Under the pieces are notes generated by a model. That model ran no database searches. It was not told where the DNA came from and saw only the letters and a program-made list of their open reading frames with translations. The position numbers and the translations under genes are program-made. A stretch of DNA of 41,529 bases, from positions 1 through 41,529 of the IMG/VR virus record IMGVR_UViG_3300006810_000111; one strand, given 5' to 3'. The DNA is from a virus. The first letter of the stretch is position 1. Every line of letters starts with the position of its first letter. Shown here piece after piece: positions 17,701 to 26,800 of the stretch.

Positions 17701-20700
17701 TTTTAATTTTTTCAAATAGATTTTGATCTTTTTGATATATAATATTATTTAAAAACTCTTGCACATACTTGCTCTCTGCCATACCTGCTACAAGCTCTTT
17801 AGGGTTTGTTAAAGCATAAGCAATTCTTGCATTTCTATTTTCTTCTCTAGTTGTTCTATTTTGCTTATAAGTTGGATTTGTTTCAAACTCAGATTTAGCT
17901 TTAACAAGCATAGCATCCATTGCTCTTTTAAATCTCTTTGCATGGACAGACGTATCCTTTCCCACTAAAGCAGCTACTGTAAAGTAGTGCACAGTTTCAT
18001 GTAAAAATGTTTCTGCTCTAAATGCCTTAGTAGCTTTTGCTGCTTGAAAAGAGCCTTCGTATACTGTAATATTAAACTTTGCGTTATTATAGCTACCTAA
18101 TATATATTTAGTAGGCTCTCCTTCTTTTTTTCTTTGTTTTACTGCGTCAGAGTATACAACACCTTTAAATGGCACAGACTTATAAATACCTTTAGTTTTT
18201 AAAAGTTTTGCTAATTCTACAGTACCTTCTTTACCGTCTGTAATAATTCTATCTAAAAGATTGTCTAATTGATTTTCGTAATCAGGTTTTCTATTTTCAT
18301 ACTCTTCTAGCATTCCCACTAAAACCTCTTCAGGAACACCTAATTGCTCTCCTTCAGGGAAAGGTTCTTCATTCCAGGGAACTCCAACAGACGGCATTCC
18401 TGTAGGTATAGGATCTTTAATAGTTTTTATTACTTTGTTTTCTTCTAAGTACGACGCTGTGTTTCCAGAGTAATCGTATTCAGTACCAAACTTATCGCCT
18501 TTAAGATCTATTCTTTCGTAGTAATTTCCTCCTTCAATTTCCCCTTTGTGAGAAAATAAATAGTAGGTTTTTCCTACAGGGTACACTAAAAACTCTTTGT
18601 AATATGTGTGCCCTTCACTTATATATATAAAAGGACTAAATGCCTCTAAATTATTAGCTTCTTCTATTGTAGGCATTACTAACCCAGTAATAGTTTTGTT
18701 AGGGTCTACTCTAAATTTAGCATACTTCTTAATTACACTATTTTTCATATCAATAGATGTAGCTAACCAAGGCTTATGCTGTAACACTTGTTTTAAGTAT
18801 GTTATAGTGTCTGTTATAGCTTCGCTTTTAAACATGTCATTGCTTAAGTGCTTATTTAAGCCTAACTTTTCTATACCTCCAAATGGTATCATACTTAAGT
18901 AAGACGAGGCTTTTTGTGTACCTCCGTTTAAGTATGCTGCTATAATTAAATTTTTACCAAATTCTTGAGCTTCTACACTACCTAGTAGTAATGCAGTAAA
19001 CCCTCTTTGCATAGCTAAGTTTTCAATATTACTGGACCAGTCAACAGTTACTGCTGATTTACCTTTATTTTTGTTTGTAGACAGTACAGGTTTAAGCGCC
19101 ATAACAAACTCATTAGTTTTACCCCAATCTGTTTTTTGAGCTTCAATAGTTTGTACAGCTATATTATTGTCTTCTACAAATAATTTTCTACGTAATTCAT
19201 ACAAACTAGTTGCTTCTTGTGTTTCTCTAACAAACACTTGCTCTATAGCATAGCTCCACCCATTAGCAACTACTGCGTCAAATATAGTGGACATAACATT
19301 TTCAGATACTTCTGTAGAGTCTGTGTTGTTTAAGAATACTTCTTCAAAATTAGACATAAAGTCTGAGCTTACAGGGTACACATTTGCAAATAAATTAAAT
19401 GCGCTCTCTAAGTATTTAGCAAGATTAGCATATTCAGTGTTTGCCAATCCAGAAAGACCAGTTAGTCTAGCTGCCGCTTCATCAGATGCTTTGTCTTGTT
19501 TAAACACTTCAAATCTATTAATGTAACTTTTTGCAGAAGCCATTGTAGATCCTAATCCTTTTACTGAAGGGTCATTAACTGCTTTTCTAGGCTTGTTAAG
19601 TCTATTAGAGTCTTCTTCAAACTTTAAAAACTGCTCAAAAATAACTAATTGTTTTCTATAGTATTCTTTTGTTTTTTCTAACCCTGAATTAGGAGCTCCT
19701 ATTATAAGTTCTTTTTTAAGTAGTTTAGACTGAAATAACATTTTAAACGCTGCATTACTTTTGTCTGTATATTCTTCGTAAGCAGAATCTATTTCTTTAA
19801 CATTAGCAACGTCTGATAGCTCTTGATATTTTGACTGCACAATTTTGACTGCCTCTGCTTTTCTGTCGAACACATTTTTATCTGACAGCCCAGGAACTAT
19901 TTTTTCTAACTCTCTTGTATAATCCCTCATTATTTCTTGAGGGAACATATAGCCAATATTTTCTATGTTTATACCTCCTTGAGCCATAAATAGCGCTGTA
20001 GGTAAAGTATCCATAGTAAAGTATAGCTTACCTAGAGTAGGTTTATTTGCATTATCAATAGCGGCATTCATTGTAATATTAATTACATCTGAAGACGTTC
20101 TAGTTTTCTTTACATCATTTTCGTAGTAAACTGTTTCGTTTTGATTAGATAAATTGCTAAACCTCAGCTCTTTAAAGTACTCACCTTTTTTATTTTTATT
20201 TTCTCCGTAGAATCCTCGCAAATATCTTTTTATTTGCTTCTTTTTCTTCATTTCTACTAAATAGATATTCATTCCTTCCATTATAGCATTAAGGGTGTTG
20301 GCTTGCGCTCCAGGCCCAATTAACACTTGTCCTGCTCTTTGAGAAATATTATCTTTTATCTGATCTATTCTAGATATTGCAGTTCTAGTTCTAGTATTTT
20401 TATTTAGTATAGAATCGACATCATCTGCTATGTTTTCTAATGCAGGATCATCAATACCTTTTGACATCATATCAAAAGATTTTTTATTAGTTGTAAGTAC
20501 AGTCCAGAATATGTCTCTTAACTCATCTAATAATAAGTTTTCATCTGTAAATTTATTAGGGTATTTTTTCCTATCTCTCCTATAAACTCCTTTCACCTCT
20601 CCGTTCTCGTTTTTATTAACGATATATTGAGACATTAAAGTATTAAGAGTATCGACATCAAAATCACTACCCATCTGCGGAAGCATTTCATCAGGAACTA

Positions 20701-20752
20701 TCACTGTTAATTCCATGTTAGAAGGTAGGAAACCTACAATTTCTAATGGCAT
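11783..20752 (-). CDS. Giant virion RNA polymerase, part 2: catalytic DFDVD barrel, HExxH domain, VFGDN/GGQA domain, SF1 helicase, C-terminal internal-protein region
   Basis: A 2989-residue ORF whose coding frame extends upstream through 28 more codons to the TGA at 20837. Near the N terminus, DFDVD (D30, D32, D34) is the metal-binding triad of DPBB RNA polymerases; GYRIPYQNIGSEM just before the ATG is the RxP-type motif, as in crAss-like phage polymerases. Further domains: LHETVH (about 916-921) with ELVAG (about 985), a gluzincin-like site; VFGDN/GGQAQIR/KDGFGTGLA (about 1147-1260), a conserved phage domain I believe is DUF7831; an SF1 helicase (about 1270-1760) with GYAGTGKTT, MDEAS, GDGFQLPP, GHKSQGSQWETVYV and YTAITRA, closest to Dda/RecD2. 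The remaining about 1200 residues are helical with hydrophobic patches, likely ejected internal protein. Confidence 0.8.
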   Translation of the reverse strand: MPLEIVGFLPSNMELTVIVPDEMLPQMGSDFDVDTLNTLMSQYIVNKNENGEVKGVYRRDRKKYPNKFTDENLLLDELRDIFWTVLTTNKKSFDMMSKGIDDPALENIADDVDSILNKNTRTRTAISRIDQIKDNISQRAGQVLIGPGAQANTLNAIMEGMNIYLVEMKKKKQIKRYLRGFYGENKNKKGEYFKELRFSNLSNQNETVYYENDVKKTRTSSDVINITMNAAIDNANKPTLGKLYFTMDTLPTALFMAQGGINIENIGYMFPQEIMRDYTRELEKIVPGLSDKNVFDRKAEAVKIVQSKYQELSDVANVKEIDSAYEEYTDKSNAAFKMLFQSKLLKKELIIGAPNSGLEKTKEYYRKQLVIFEQFLKFEEDSNRLNKPRKAVNDPSVKGLGSTMASAKSYINRFEVFKQDKASDEAAARLTGLSGLANTEYANLAKYLESAFNLFANVYPVSSDFMSNFEEVFLNNTDSTEVSENVMSTIFDAVVANGWSYAIEQVFVRETQEATSLYELRRKLFVEDNNIAVQTIEAQKTDWGKTNEFVMALKPVLSTNKNKGKSAVTVDWSSNIENLAMQRGFTALLLGSVEAQEFGKNLIIAAYLNGGTQKASSYLSMIPFGGIEKLGLNKHLSNDMFKSEAITDTITYLKQVLQHKPWLATSIDMKNSVIKKYAKFRVDPNKTITGLVMPTIEEANNLEAFSPFIYISEGHTYYKEFLVYPVGKTYYLFSHKGEIEGGNYYERIDLKGDKFGTEYDYSGNTASYLEENKVIKTIKDPIPTGMPSVGVPWNEEPFPEGEQLGVPEEVLVGMLEEYENRKPDYENQLDNLLDRIITDGKEGTVELAKLLKTKGIYKSVPFKGVVYSDAVKQRKKEGEPTKYILGSYNNAKFNITVYEGSFQAAKATKAFRAETFLHETVHYFTVAALVGKDTSVHAKRFKRAMDAMLVKAKSEFETNPTYKQNRTTREENRNARIAYALTNPKELVAGMAESKYVQEFLNNIIYQKDQNLFEKIKNLIKTYYKALAKQLGFDVREGSALDVGLNEMLMFLQLKDAVVEEQIAEENQRTPEKDTGELAGILGGATLVMDSNGNPTGEVIVTSPEQTPVDKVQQAAQDVKELDKIKVQEEIAAKAEEVVETVEVVSRYTNADVKANPDKIYVFGDNTQRKGTGGQAQIRNNENAFGIATKLQPNNSAAAFMSDNDLQSNKDVIDSDIAKIKADGRELVFPKDGFGTGLAKLKEKAPQTYTYLKQRLLEEFRFNNDTGAIVEEKSFSNEDRQILEERRNAIDYTADQEKALLMASDFINNDSTSEMLLAGYAGTGKTTIIENIIKYAESVGKNIIVTAPTNKAALVINQKLKLVGLRSVEATTNHGFLTGEPDADSGRFELDYDRFDDMDLENSIHIMDEASMLSNEMLQNLRQVQDLGLKSIYIGDGFQLPPVLSKGDVDPKIFEKEYSHKIEMTEVKRQVQDNPVLTVATNMRNTKSITIPSESVPNFKVTSTVDAQTAWLTELKQDKDVIMITSGNPDRIKANNQARAVLFGPDADIIEDGEILISVANSSEVDVISEFGKKSNTVANSEILGRNKDKTYTKHPKQPEKAVIYMPAYTPQGEKQRTTALTVQAVLDEKGNTIILFPDAKDASIVHQQINKVLFGKKPWDRLKDPVQAQETLDFFEPFLVKAKVQGRVQKVVPKSVILAYYGYAITGHKSQGSQWETVYVNHNWSGQGKFDPTRWLYTAITRAEKNVTLMKAYHHTTAPLASIRNAVNHQAGPVESKQVVTPQDQKSYESVLEVATRYLPIYNDYIEMHGKDKVLKAIKNNYETVQAFQDEVDKLIHESGATDYSIVSDSMDMPVNAKGEIAEIIQGLNGRIKSLQRRKTLALSVDKRIYIDSQIEALKEDVERLKEGNNTFVIEDVAIRQLDWAKNILDRPQISLQEIKDANRLVDIWSFKNTKHLLSEAQAEDKNNPTRKVFAQVGAIAEDVGLTLAAKTKKWVKSYVENQSGEPLTDDDMAFLNMEDEGWFRGNFIDAAGFTSPIARATDGALKRVARNAEDATLNTVLEIQKRFKDLNKELESLGLSTDIFLQKDDEGKPTGYFASKFKESYYKERQRIHELHGKQLKSIMSSTRLTPDQIKRERYESFASMYDAKNGMEIAVDIRFWVKDTHSTSDAKSKKEYIEYLNKTIGEGSAQDIIGQAEDGLARYNLEENAHKRKVAADLAEGVIKPAIGMTLTETAAAIHKRWVNKNNPEFYLEQRYNTTPTNITFGTAGYKYTVTHPKVDMYINEEFSTIENNKELSSFYAFYTDKMSQFKSYLPEVAVNGMSENFFPSIQKDLLEEYSNKGIVAALSYLGKDTQLYGALFADETLGLNRENEGLKAELDERGVPISKVPLRFLGSEDVALEDRAFDLERVMVMFAGMSVNYKFKSEAEPLVNILMRTVREATKPYLDSSGKKIKRWGTNKNITIKSGPQVIQEALDYSEQAIMYGRSREQVGKTSLELPGSLSTDMRARYRKAKDLKKEYDQLNDDLVDGKITQAQFNAEAELLENDFKELDIKAFSFHKLIRGFISYTQLKGLGWNASAGIANVGFGMLASVVHASGEEDFTSGQLAESLAIMLRSATNTSASKAGAIMKRMNVLFEMRDITYGKGDVRGKKKFKFLGKLSPMYIQQSTEFIVQGMGAVAKMINTPVTDLQGNVRNLYEAFNADGTWNVNEFGYQKEWDFNNLGATTKNSYTKFRDATIEMNKKLHGNYDPNSLTKIKSKDINLLFTMFRTWAFEGFNARYSKKVWNDQLGRYTKGRYNSIFDVGIKSSSKILMKLLMKRVTRQSSESILSGVDDNIDAINLKKTLSAIKVQATILALGIMLKSLAEGTDDDDPIEPLLMASINILYRVEQDLSYYRSPTTFISVFKDPTPALKTIFDFTRAVDGTQRYMLKDNYRGDHPLHKWAKVFPFTNQIYKWTVITEKDLDTSYGMSDWIEQEYFNEDE

Positions 20753-20836
20753 TTCAGAACCTATATTTTGATAAGGTATACGATAACCTATAAGCTGTCT
20801 AACTTCTTTAGGTACTTTGTTAGGATTTAAAAATAA

Positions 20837-20839
20837 TCA
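20837..20839 (-). other. In-frame TGA within the RNA polymerase catalytic barrel
   Basis: The reading ...FEKNG-TGA-LFLNPNKVPKEVRQLIGYRIP... is one uninterrupted frame on both sides. No ATG, GTG or TTG occurs in the 28 codons between the TGA and the ATG at 20752, and starting at that ATG would delete GYRIPYQN. The catalytic D30 codon lies 58 codons after the TGA. Without readthrough the barrel would be split. Error, mutation or recoding are all possible. Confidence 0.85.
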
Positions 20840-23800
20840 ACCATTCTTTTCAAATAAGAATATGTAATTATCTTTACTATCTTTTGCTTGTATATCTAGC
20901 TCGTTACCATCTTCGTCTTTATAGAAAAACTTAACCATAACTTGGCCAGGAATAACTTCATTTTTTTCTGCATCCCATCTAGGGCCTTGCAACCCTTTAG
21001 ACTCGTCAAAGCTTGTAGTTGTTATAAGCTGATTACGCATATTTCCTTTTAGCTCAGACCAAGCTCCTGTAGCCTTAAACCCTGCAGATGAAGACTGTAC
21101 AAATGTAATACCTGGCATTTTAATGTCAGTTATTTTATTTACAATACTAAGCATCAAACCTTCTAGCATTTTTCTAGATTGTATAAATGGTAAGGGTACA
21201 ATAGTTCCTGAACCATCTTCTTTTAAATCTAAAGAAAATACATCATTAATACTCCAATTTCTAGCTTTTGCCTCTTCTTTTAAGGCCTCCACTAATTTGC
21301 TTAGCTGTATTTCACTTCCTTGTACTGCTAATGTTTCAGTGTCTGCATTTTCTACTATATTACCGTATTTTTTAAGAAACTTATCGTGTTTTATTTTATA
21401 GATTTGACTTATAATCTCTTGTTTACGAGCTCTAGCTTCTTCACCAGTTTTAGTTTCTTCATCAATAGTAAACTCTTCTTCTAATAGACCTGTAAACATT
21501 ACTTTAAGTTTCTGCGTAGAAACTTTTATAAGCTGACTGTCTTTAACGTTTTTCTCTTGTTGGATACCTAAACCATCTCTAAATAAAGTAAATTTAGAAG
21601 ATTTCATACCTTCCATTAATTTTTCTACAGACAATACATTTCCATCAGAATCATAAGCATTCATTCTACTAAACGGAGATAATTTATCTGAAGTTGCATG
21701 CCCTGTTCTTTGCACTCCTGTGTTTTCCATAGCAATACGTATGTTGTCTAGTTGCATATCGCTAGTCATATCAGGTAGCATTGGCAGAGACATTGATTTT
21801 CTATACACTCTAGAAAGTCTTCCTGTAGAAGGATCTGGGTGCATAAAATCGTATTGTGGTTTTACAGGTTTAAGAGCAAAAGCCATTTCTTGCTCCGTTA
21901 GCTCGTAGTAATTAGTGCTGTTGTTTTTGTCTTTTATAGCATTATCTATTTTTTTAGATATAGATGTATGCATTTCAGTGGATATTTGCCCAAAGTATTC
22001 TAACATATCTATGTGCTCTTGCACTGTAGTAAGTTCTAATGCATCTGTACTTTCTATAGATTTATTTGTAGGGCTACCATAAGGGCTGTTACCTCCAAAT
22101 AGTTTGTCGTAATATTTGTAGTTTTCAGAAAATGATAACCTATCGTTAAATGTAACTGCCGAATACTCTCTTTTAGTGTAGTTACCTTGAGTTTTAGGTG
22201 CATCAGAACCTATTAAACGTTTTTGGTAATTAGTTCTACCAGAAGCTATTTTTGCAGCTGCTGTAGACCCTTTACCATTGTAAGCTTCTGCTAAATCTCC
22301 ACCAAATAATATTTGTTGCTCTATATTAGATATAATGTAATTCAATTCTAGATCTCCTGCAGCAACCACTGCTTTATCTTCTACACTTCTTTCTTTACCT
22401 AAAGAATCCATGTACCCTGAGTCTAGTTTAGTTTTACTCTCTTCTACTATTCCAAGCTCATTCCATTGCTCTACAGACTCATTTATAATGTTTGTAGCCC
22501 ATAAGTTTATTGCTCTTCTTAGTACAGGCTCAGAATTTGTAATGTCTAGCATTGGAATGCCGTCAATACCTTCTGAAGGGTAAACTTGATTTACCTCTTG
22601 TTCTTCAAAAGTTTTATCTAGCTCATGCTTGTTTAAAAAAGAGAAAAAGTGGAAATACTGTGAACCTTCTCTGTATTTAGTTTTTTGTAAATACTCAGGG
22701 TCAGATTGTATTTTACTTTGTGTGCTGTAGATTCTTTTTATTTCTCCCATAGCATAGCTATACAAGTAATCTTCTGCAGTTTTTAGAATTTTAGTGGCTA
22801 CACCATTTTCTACAATAACCTGATCCTTAAAGTTTATCTTATCATGCTCTATAAGTTCTGATATACCACGGTCAGCTTTAGTTACACCAAAGAAAAGTGC
22901 CTTCTTTTTATTAGAATTTTGGAATAACCAACAAGAATTTAAATCTTGCTGTAATATACCTTGGTGTTTTCTTTTAGATGCAGAATTCTCATTACCAAAC
23001 TTATCTTTTAATGCATCTGCGTAAAGAACCTTAAGAACATTTTTATTTTTAATAATCTTAGGAAGTAATCTACTTACAGACCCCATATGTGTAGACATCA
23101 TTCCGTCTACTAAACTTTTTGCTATATCATCATTATCGTAATTCTCATATAATTTTAAAAGTACGTGCATAGACGTAGTTCCATTATATGGGTATACAGT
23201 TTTACCTTCTCCATCTCTATAAGATATAGAGTATATAGGGTCACCAAATTTAGCAGTTACTTCTGCTAGTTTTAGTATGATACCTTGGAAATTACCTCCT
23301 TTTAAAGGGTTGTTCTTAAATAAAGGTTTTGCATTGTCTTGAACTTCTGGATCGTATTTAACATCCTCTTTTTTAGGTGCATTATTTTTATAAGCACTAA
23401 ATATAAGCCCCATTAATCCTAATCTACTTTTAGGGTCTACTGCAAATCCCCACGCTTGGTCAAGTACTTCGTCACCAATAGTTCTATTAGTTCCTTGTAC
23501 AGGTGTGGCCATATACTTTATAGCTTCTGGCGGCACTGTGATAGACAAACTAGTTAACGTGCTGTGCACTAAATCTGCCATTTCATCAGAAGAATTCTTT
23601 TCTAATATACTTTTATATTTAGAATCCTTAGATATTTTATCGTATTGCTCTCTATAGTTTTTTTCTACAGATGCAACATAATCAGAGTCAATATAAGCTT
23701 CTCCATCTTCCGAGAATTTTACTAAATTTGGATTACTAAATTGTTCTGTAAGCCACCTGTCTTTAATTACGTTACTTTCTTTATTAGCTGCAGAATCTAT

Positions 23801-26800
23801 AATCTCTGCTTTAAAATTACCATTTTTGTCTTTAGAGAACATAGTAACTCTTTGAGATATATAGGCGTTTGCAAACTCAGAAACAAACTCACTTTTTTCT
23901 TGTTCAGTTAATTTGCTATTTATATACTTAGCAATTTCTCTGTACATAGGGTTAGTATCGCTTTTATCATTAAGCTGTTGCAACATTGAGTCTATATTAG
24001 GCAATGACTCACTTAATATTCCTTTTATATTACCCCAAACTTCATCAAAAGTATAAAAAGTAGGTAGTTTTAAATAATTAAGTTTTAAGCTACCGTCTCT
24101 GTTTCTTTTAACTATCTGAGACATTTTAATTTTTATACGCTCAGAAGCTTTCTTTTTAGGGTTAGACTGCCATCTAGCTTCATCATTAAAGTTATTTTTT
24201 TCTAGATCTTTTTTATTACCTCTAGAACCTTCTTTAATGTTCATTGTAGACTTTAACTGCTCTTTTGTAAGTTCAGAAACTTTATCCCATTTATCTATAA
24301 TTATACTTATATCCCTTCGCATTATTTCAGGAAGAGTGTCAAAATTTGGTAAATTCTTAACTTTTACAAATACATTTTTAGCATTTTCTAATGCTTTGTC
24401 TACACTTATGTTTTCGTCTGCTAAAAAGTCTTTAGTTACGTGATAAGTGGTAAAATTTAATATTTCTTTTTGTCTGTTGAAATCTATATTAGCAAAGTCA
24501 ATAAATAAAGGCTCTAACCTACTAGATATTTTATTATCAACTTTTAATTCTTCTTCTGCAGCTTCAAAAGGTATTTCAGGTTGAGCTGCACCTTCTTGTG
24601 GGACTAAACTAAAACTTAAGTCATAATCTGCATCGTCTATTAAGTCTTGGAATAAAGTATTAGGATCTAGCTGATTTGACTCCTTAGAATCTTTTTCACG
24701 TAGCCCATATTCTTTACGTAGACCTTTAACTATACTTTTTTCATATTCTTTTAGTTCTGCAGGATCTTTTTCAAGCAGCTCTTTATGATATGCCTGGATG
24801 TCTTGTAGATCCTTTCTTATTTCCATTAAGATTTTTGGGAAGAGTTTTCCCCACTTACTTTTGTCTTGAGTGTGCGTAAGAGTAGCATTGCCTGTAGCAA
24901 GAAGCTTTTGTTCTGCGTCAGGATTTTGTTCAAAAGACCAAAATAGTATATCTTCCATAACACCTTCAGACCTTTCGTCCCAGTTAGCAGTATTTAAACC
25001 TTCTATTTGTTTTCCTAGCCTTTTAGCTTCAGCTCCTGTAGCATTTTGTAATTTTTTTACTAACTTTTTACCTTTTTCGTTAAGTTTTGAAAATGGCTCT
25101 ATTGTAGTATATAACCCAGGAGTAGTATATTCTATTTTTGTAGCTTGAAAAGCTCCTTCTGGTGTTCTAAAAGAAGCGTCATACACCCCTCTAACACTGC
25201 CTCCTTCTATTCTTATTTTTCTTTCTGCAAAGTTACTTAGCTCTGTATTTTCGTTTGTTCCTGCGTATATATTTATTACCTGATTTGAGCTGATAGATTC
25301 TTTTTTACTTAGAGCTTTAGCAGCTTTAACTGATTCACTCTGCGAAGCAAGTTGCAATATATCAGCTTCTGTTAACTTTAAAAATCTATCTACAGTTCTT
25401 AAAGTTCCGCTAGATTTACCTTCTCGTTTATTTAAACTATTAATAACATGTTTCCAATCAGTAAATCCTTGTTCTTTAGCAAAGTTTTCTTTTTTCTTAA
25501 ATTCAGGATTACTTAATTCTTTAATTCTTTTCTTCTTTGCATTTATTTGTTTTATATAAATTTCATCCTGTAGACTTCCTGGATAGCCCCTTTCTCCTGG
25601 CCCAGTTATATTTGGTTTATCAGAAACAGGCATATTTTCTATTTCTTCTATCTCTTGCTTTAATCTTTCAATCTCAGCTTTTTCTGAACTAATTGATACC
25701 TGATTTGGCTTAGGAGATTCTTTTTTACTTGGAACAACGCCTTCTTGTTTTAATCTTGGACTTATATCTTTAAAAACATAATTTAAAGCAGTGACAAGTT
25801 CAGGATACTTAGCTATTAAATCTTTAAGTGGTAATTTTTCTTTTTCTTCTACTTCTTTTGTAAAAGTATCTAGAATTTTTTGATGGCCTGGCAGTTGGGA
25901 ATCAAACATAATCCAATTTGCTCGAAATGCAGCACTATTAAAATCATTAATCTCTGTATTTGGACCGCCAGTTAAAAGTATTCCTAAGTCTTTATTATAA
26001 ATATTATCAAGTTGTATTTGTAAATTTTTTCCAGGACTAATGTTAAACTTTTTTATTTTTTGATTTAAGAAGCTTTCCATTGTCTTTTGTCCTTCAGTAT
26101 TCAAATCAAAAGGCATAGTTAATCCAGATGTAGAAGATACTTGATTTGGCTTAACAGATTCTTTTTTAGCTACAGGCTTAGGCTTGCTTGCTGATTTAAA
26201 GTCCTTACTAAACTGTATTACAGGCTGATTAATATATACATACTCTTGCTGCCCATTAGCGTCAGTAAAGCTATTAGTACCATTTATATTTGTTTGTACA
26301 AGCTCAAATGCATACTCATTATAAGATTCGTATTTCTTAGGAGTTACAGTTCCGTCTTCTGCTATTGCAATATCTGTATAGCTTTCATTTACGTTAGCTT
26401 TGTTAATGTTCAATGACGGCAACACTGTTTGTAGTATTTTTCTAACAGCAGCTTCGTTACCTTGGATAGGTAGTACTTTTGATTTAGTAATATCTAAGTT
26501 AGCTGGTATACTATCTGGTTTATTTGTATAGATAACTCTATTCCCTTCAGTAGCTATCATAATAGCATTGTTCTTAGGGTTAACATCAAAGTACACTGTT
26601 TCGTTTGGTTTTTTAGGATCAAACTCAAAGCTATTTGTGTAAGCTATTCTATTTACAAAAGTATATAACGCAGAAGCATTTTTCTTACTAAAATCAAACC
26701 CTAATGCATCAGATATACTTTTAGCTGTAGCAGGGTTTTCTAATGCAGTCGCAGCATACATAATTGTATTTATTTGCGAAGTGTTTAATGGCTTAGTCCA

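Noticed and set aside
20665-20752. Independent gene start at the ATG 20752
   Set aside because: It begins after the conserved GYRIPYQN motif, which is encoded in frame upstream without a start codon, so it would yield a truncated barrel.
20837-20839. Selenocysteine or tryptophan at TGA by a general code change
   Set aside because: TGA is used as a normal stop at 1987-1989 (coupled ATGA) and 11618-11620, Trp is commonly coded by TGG, and no selenocysteine insertion structure is recognisable after the codon.
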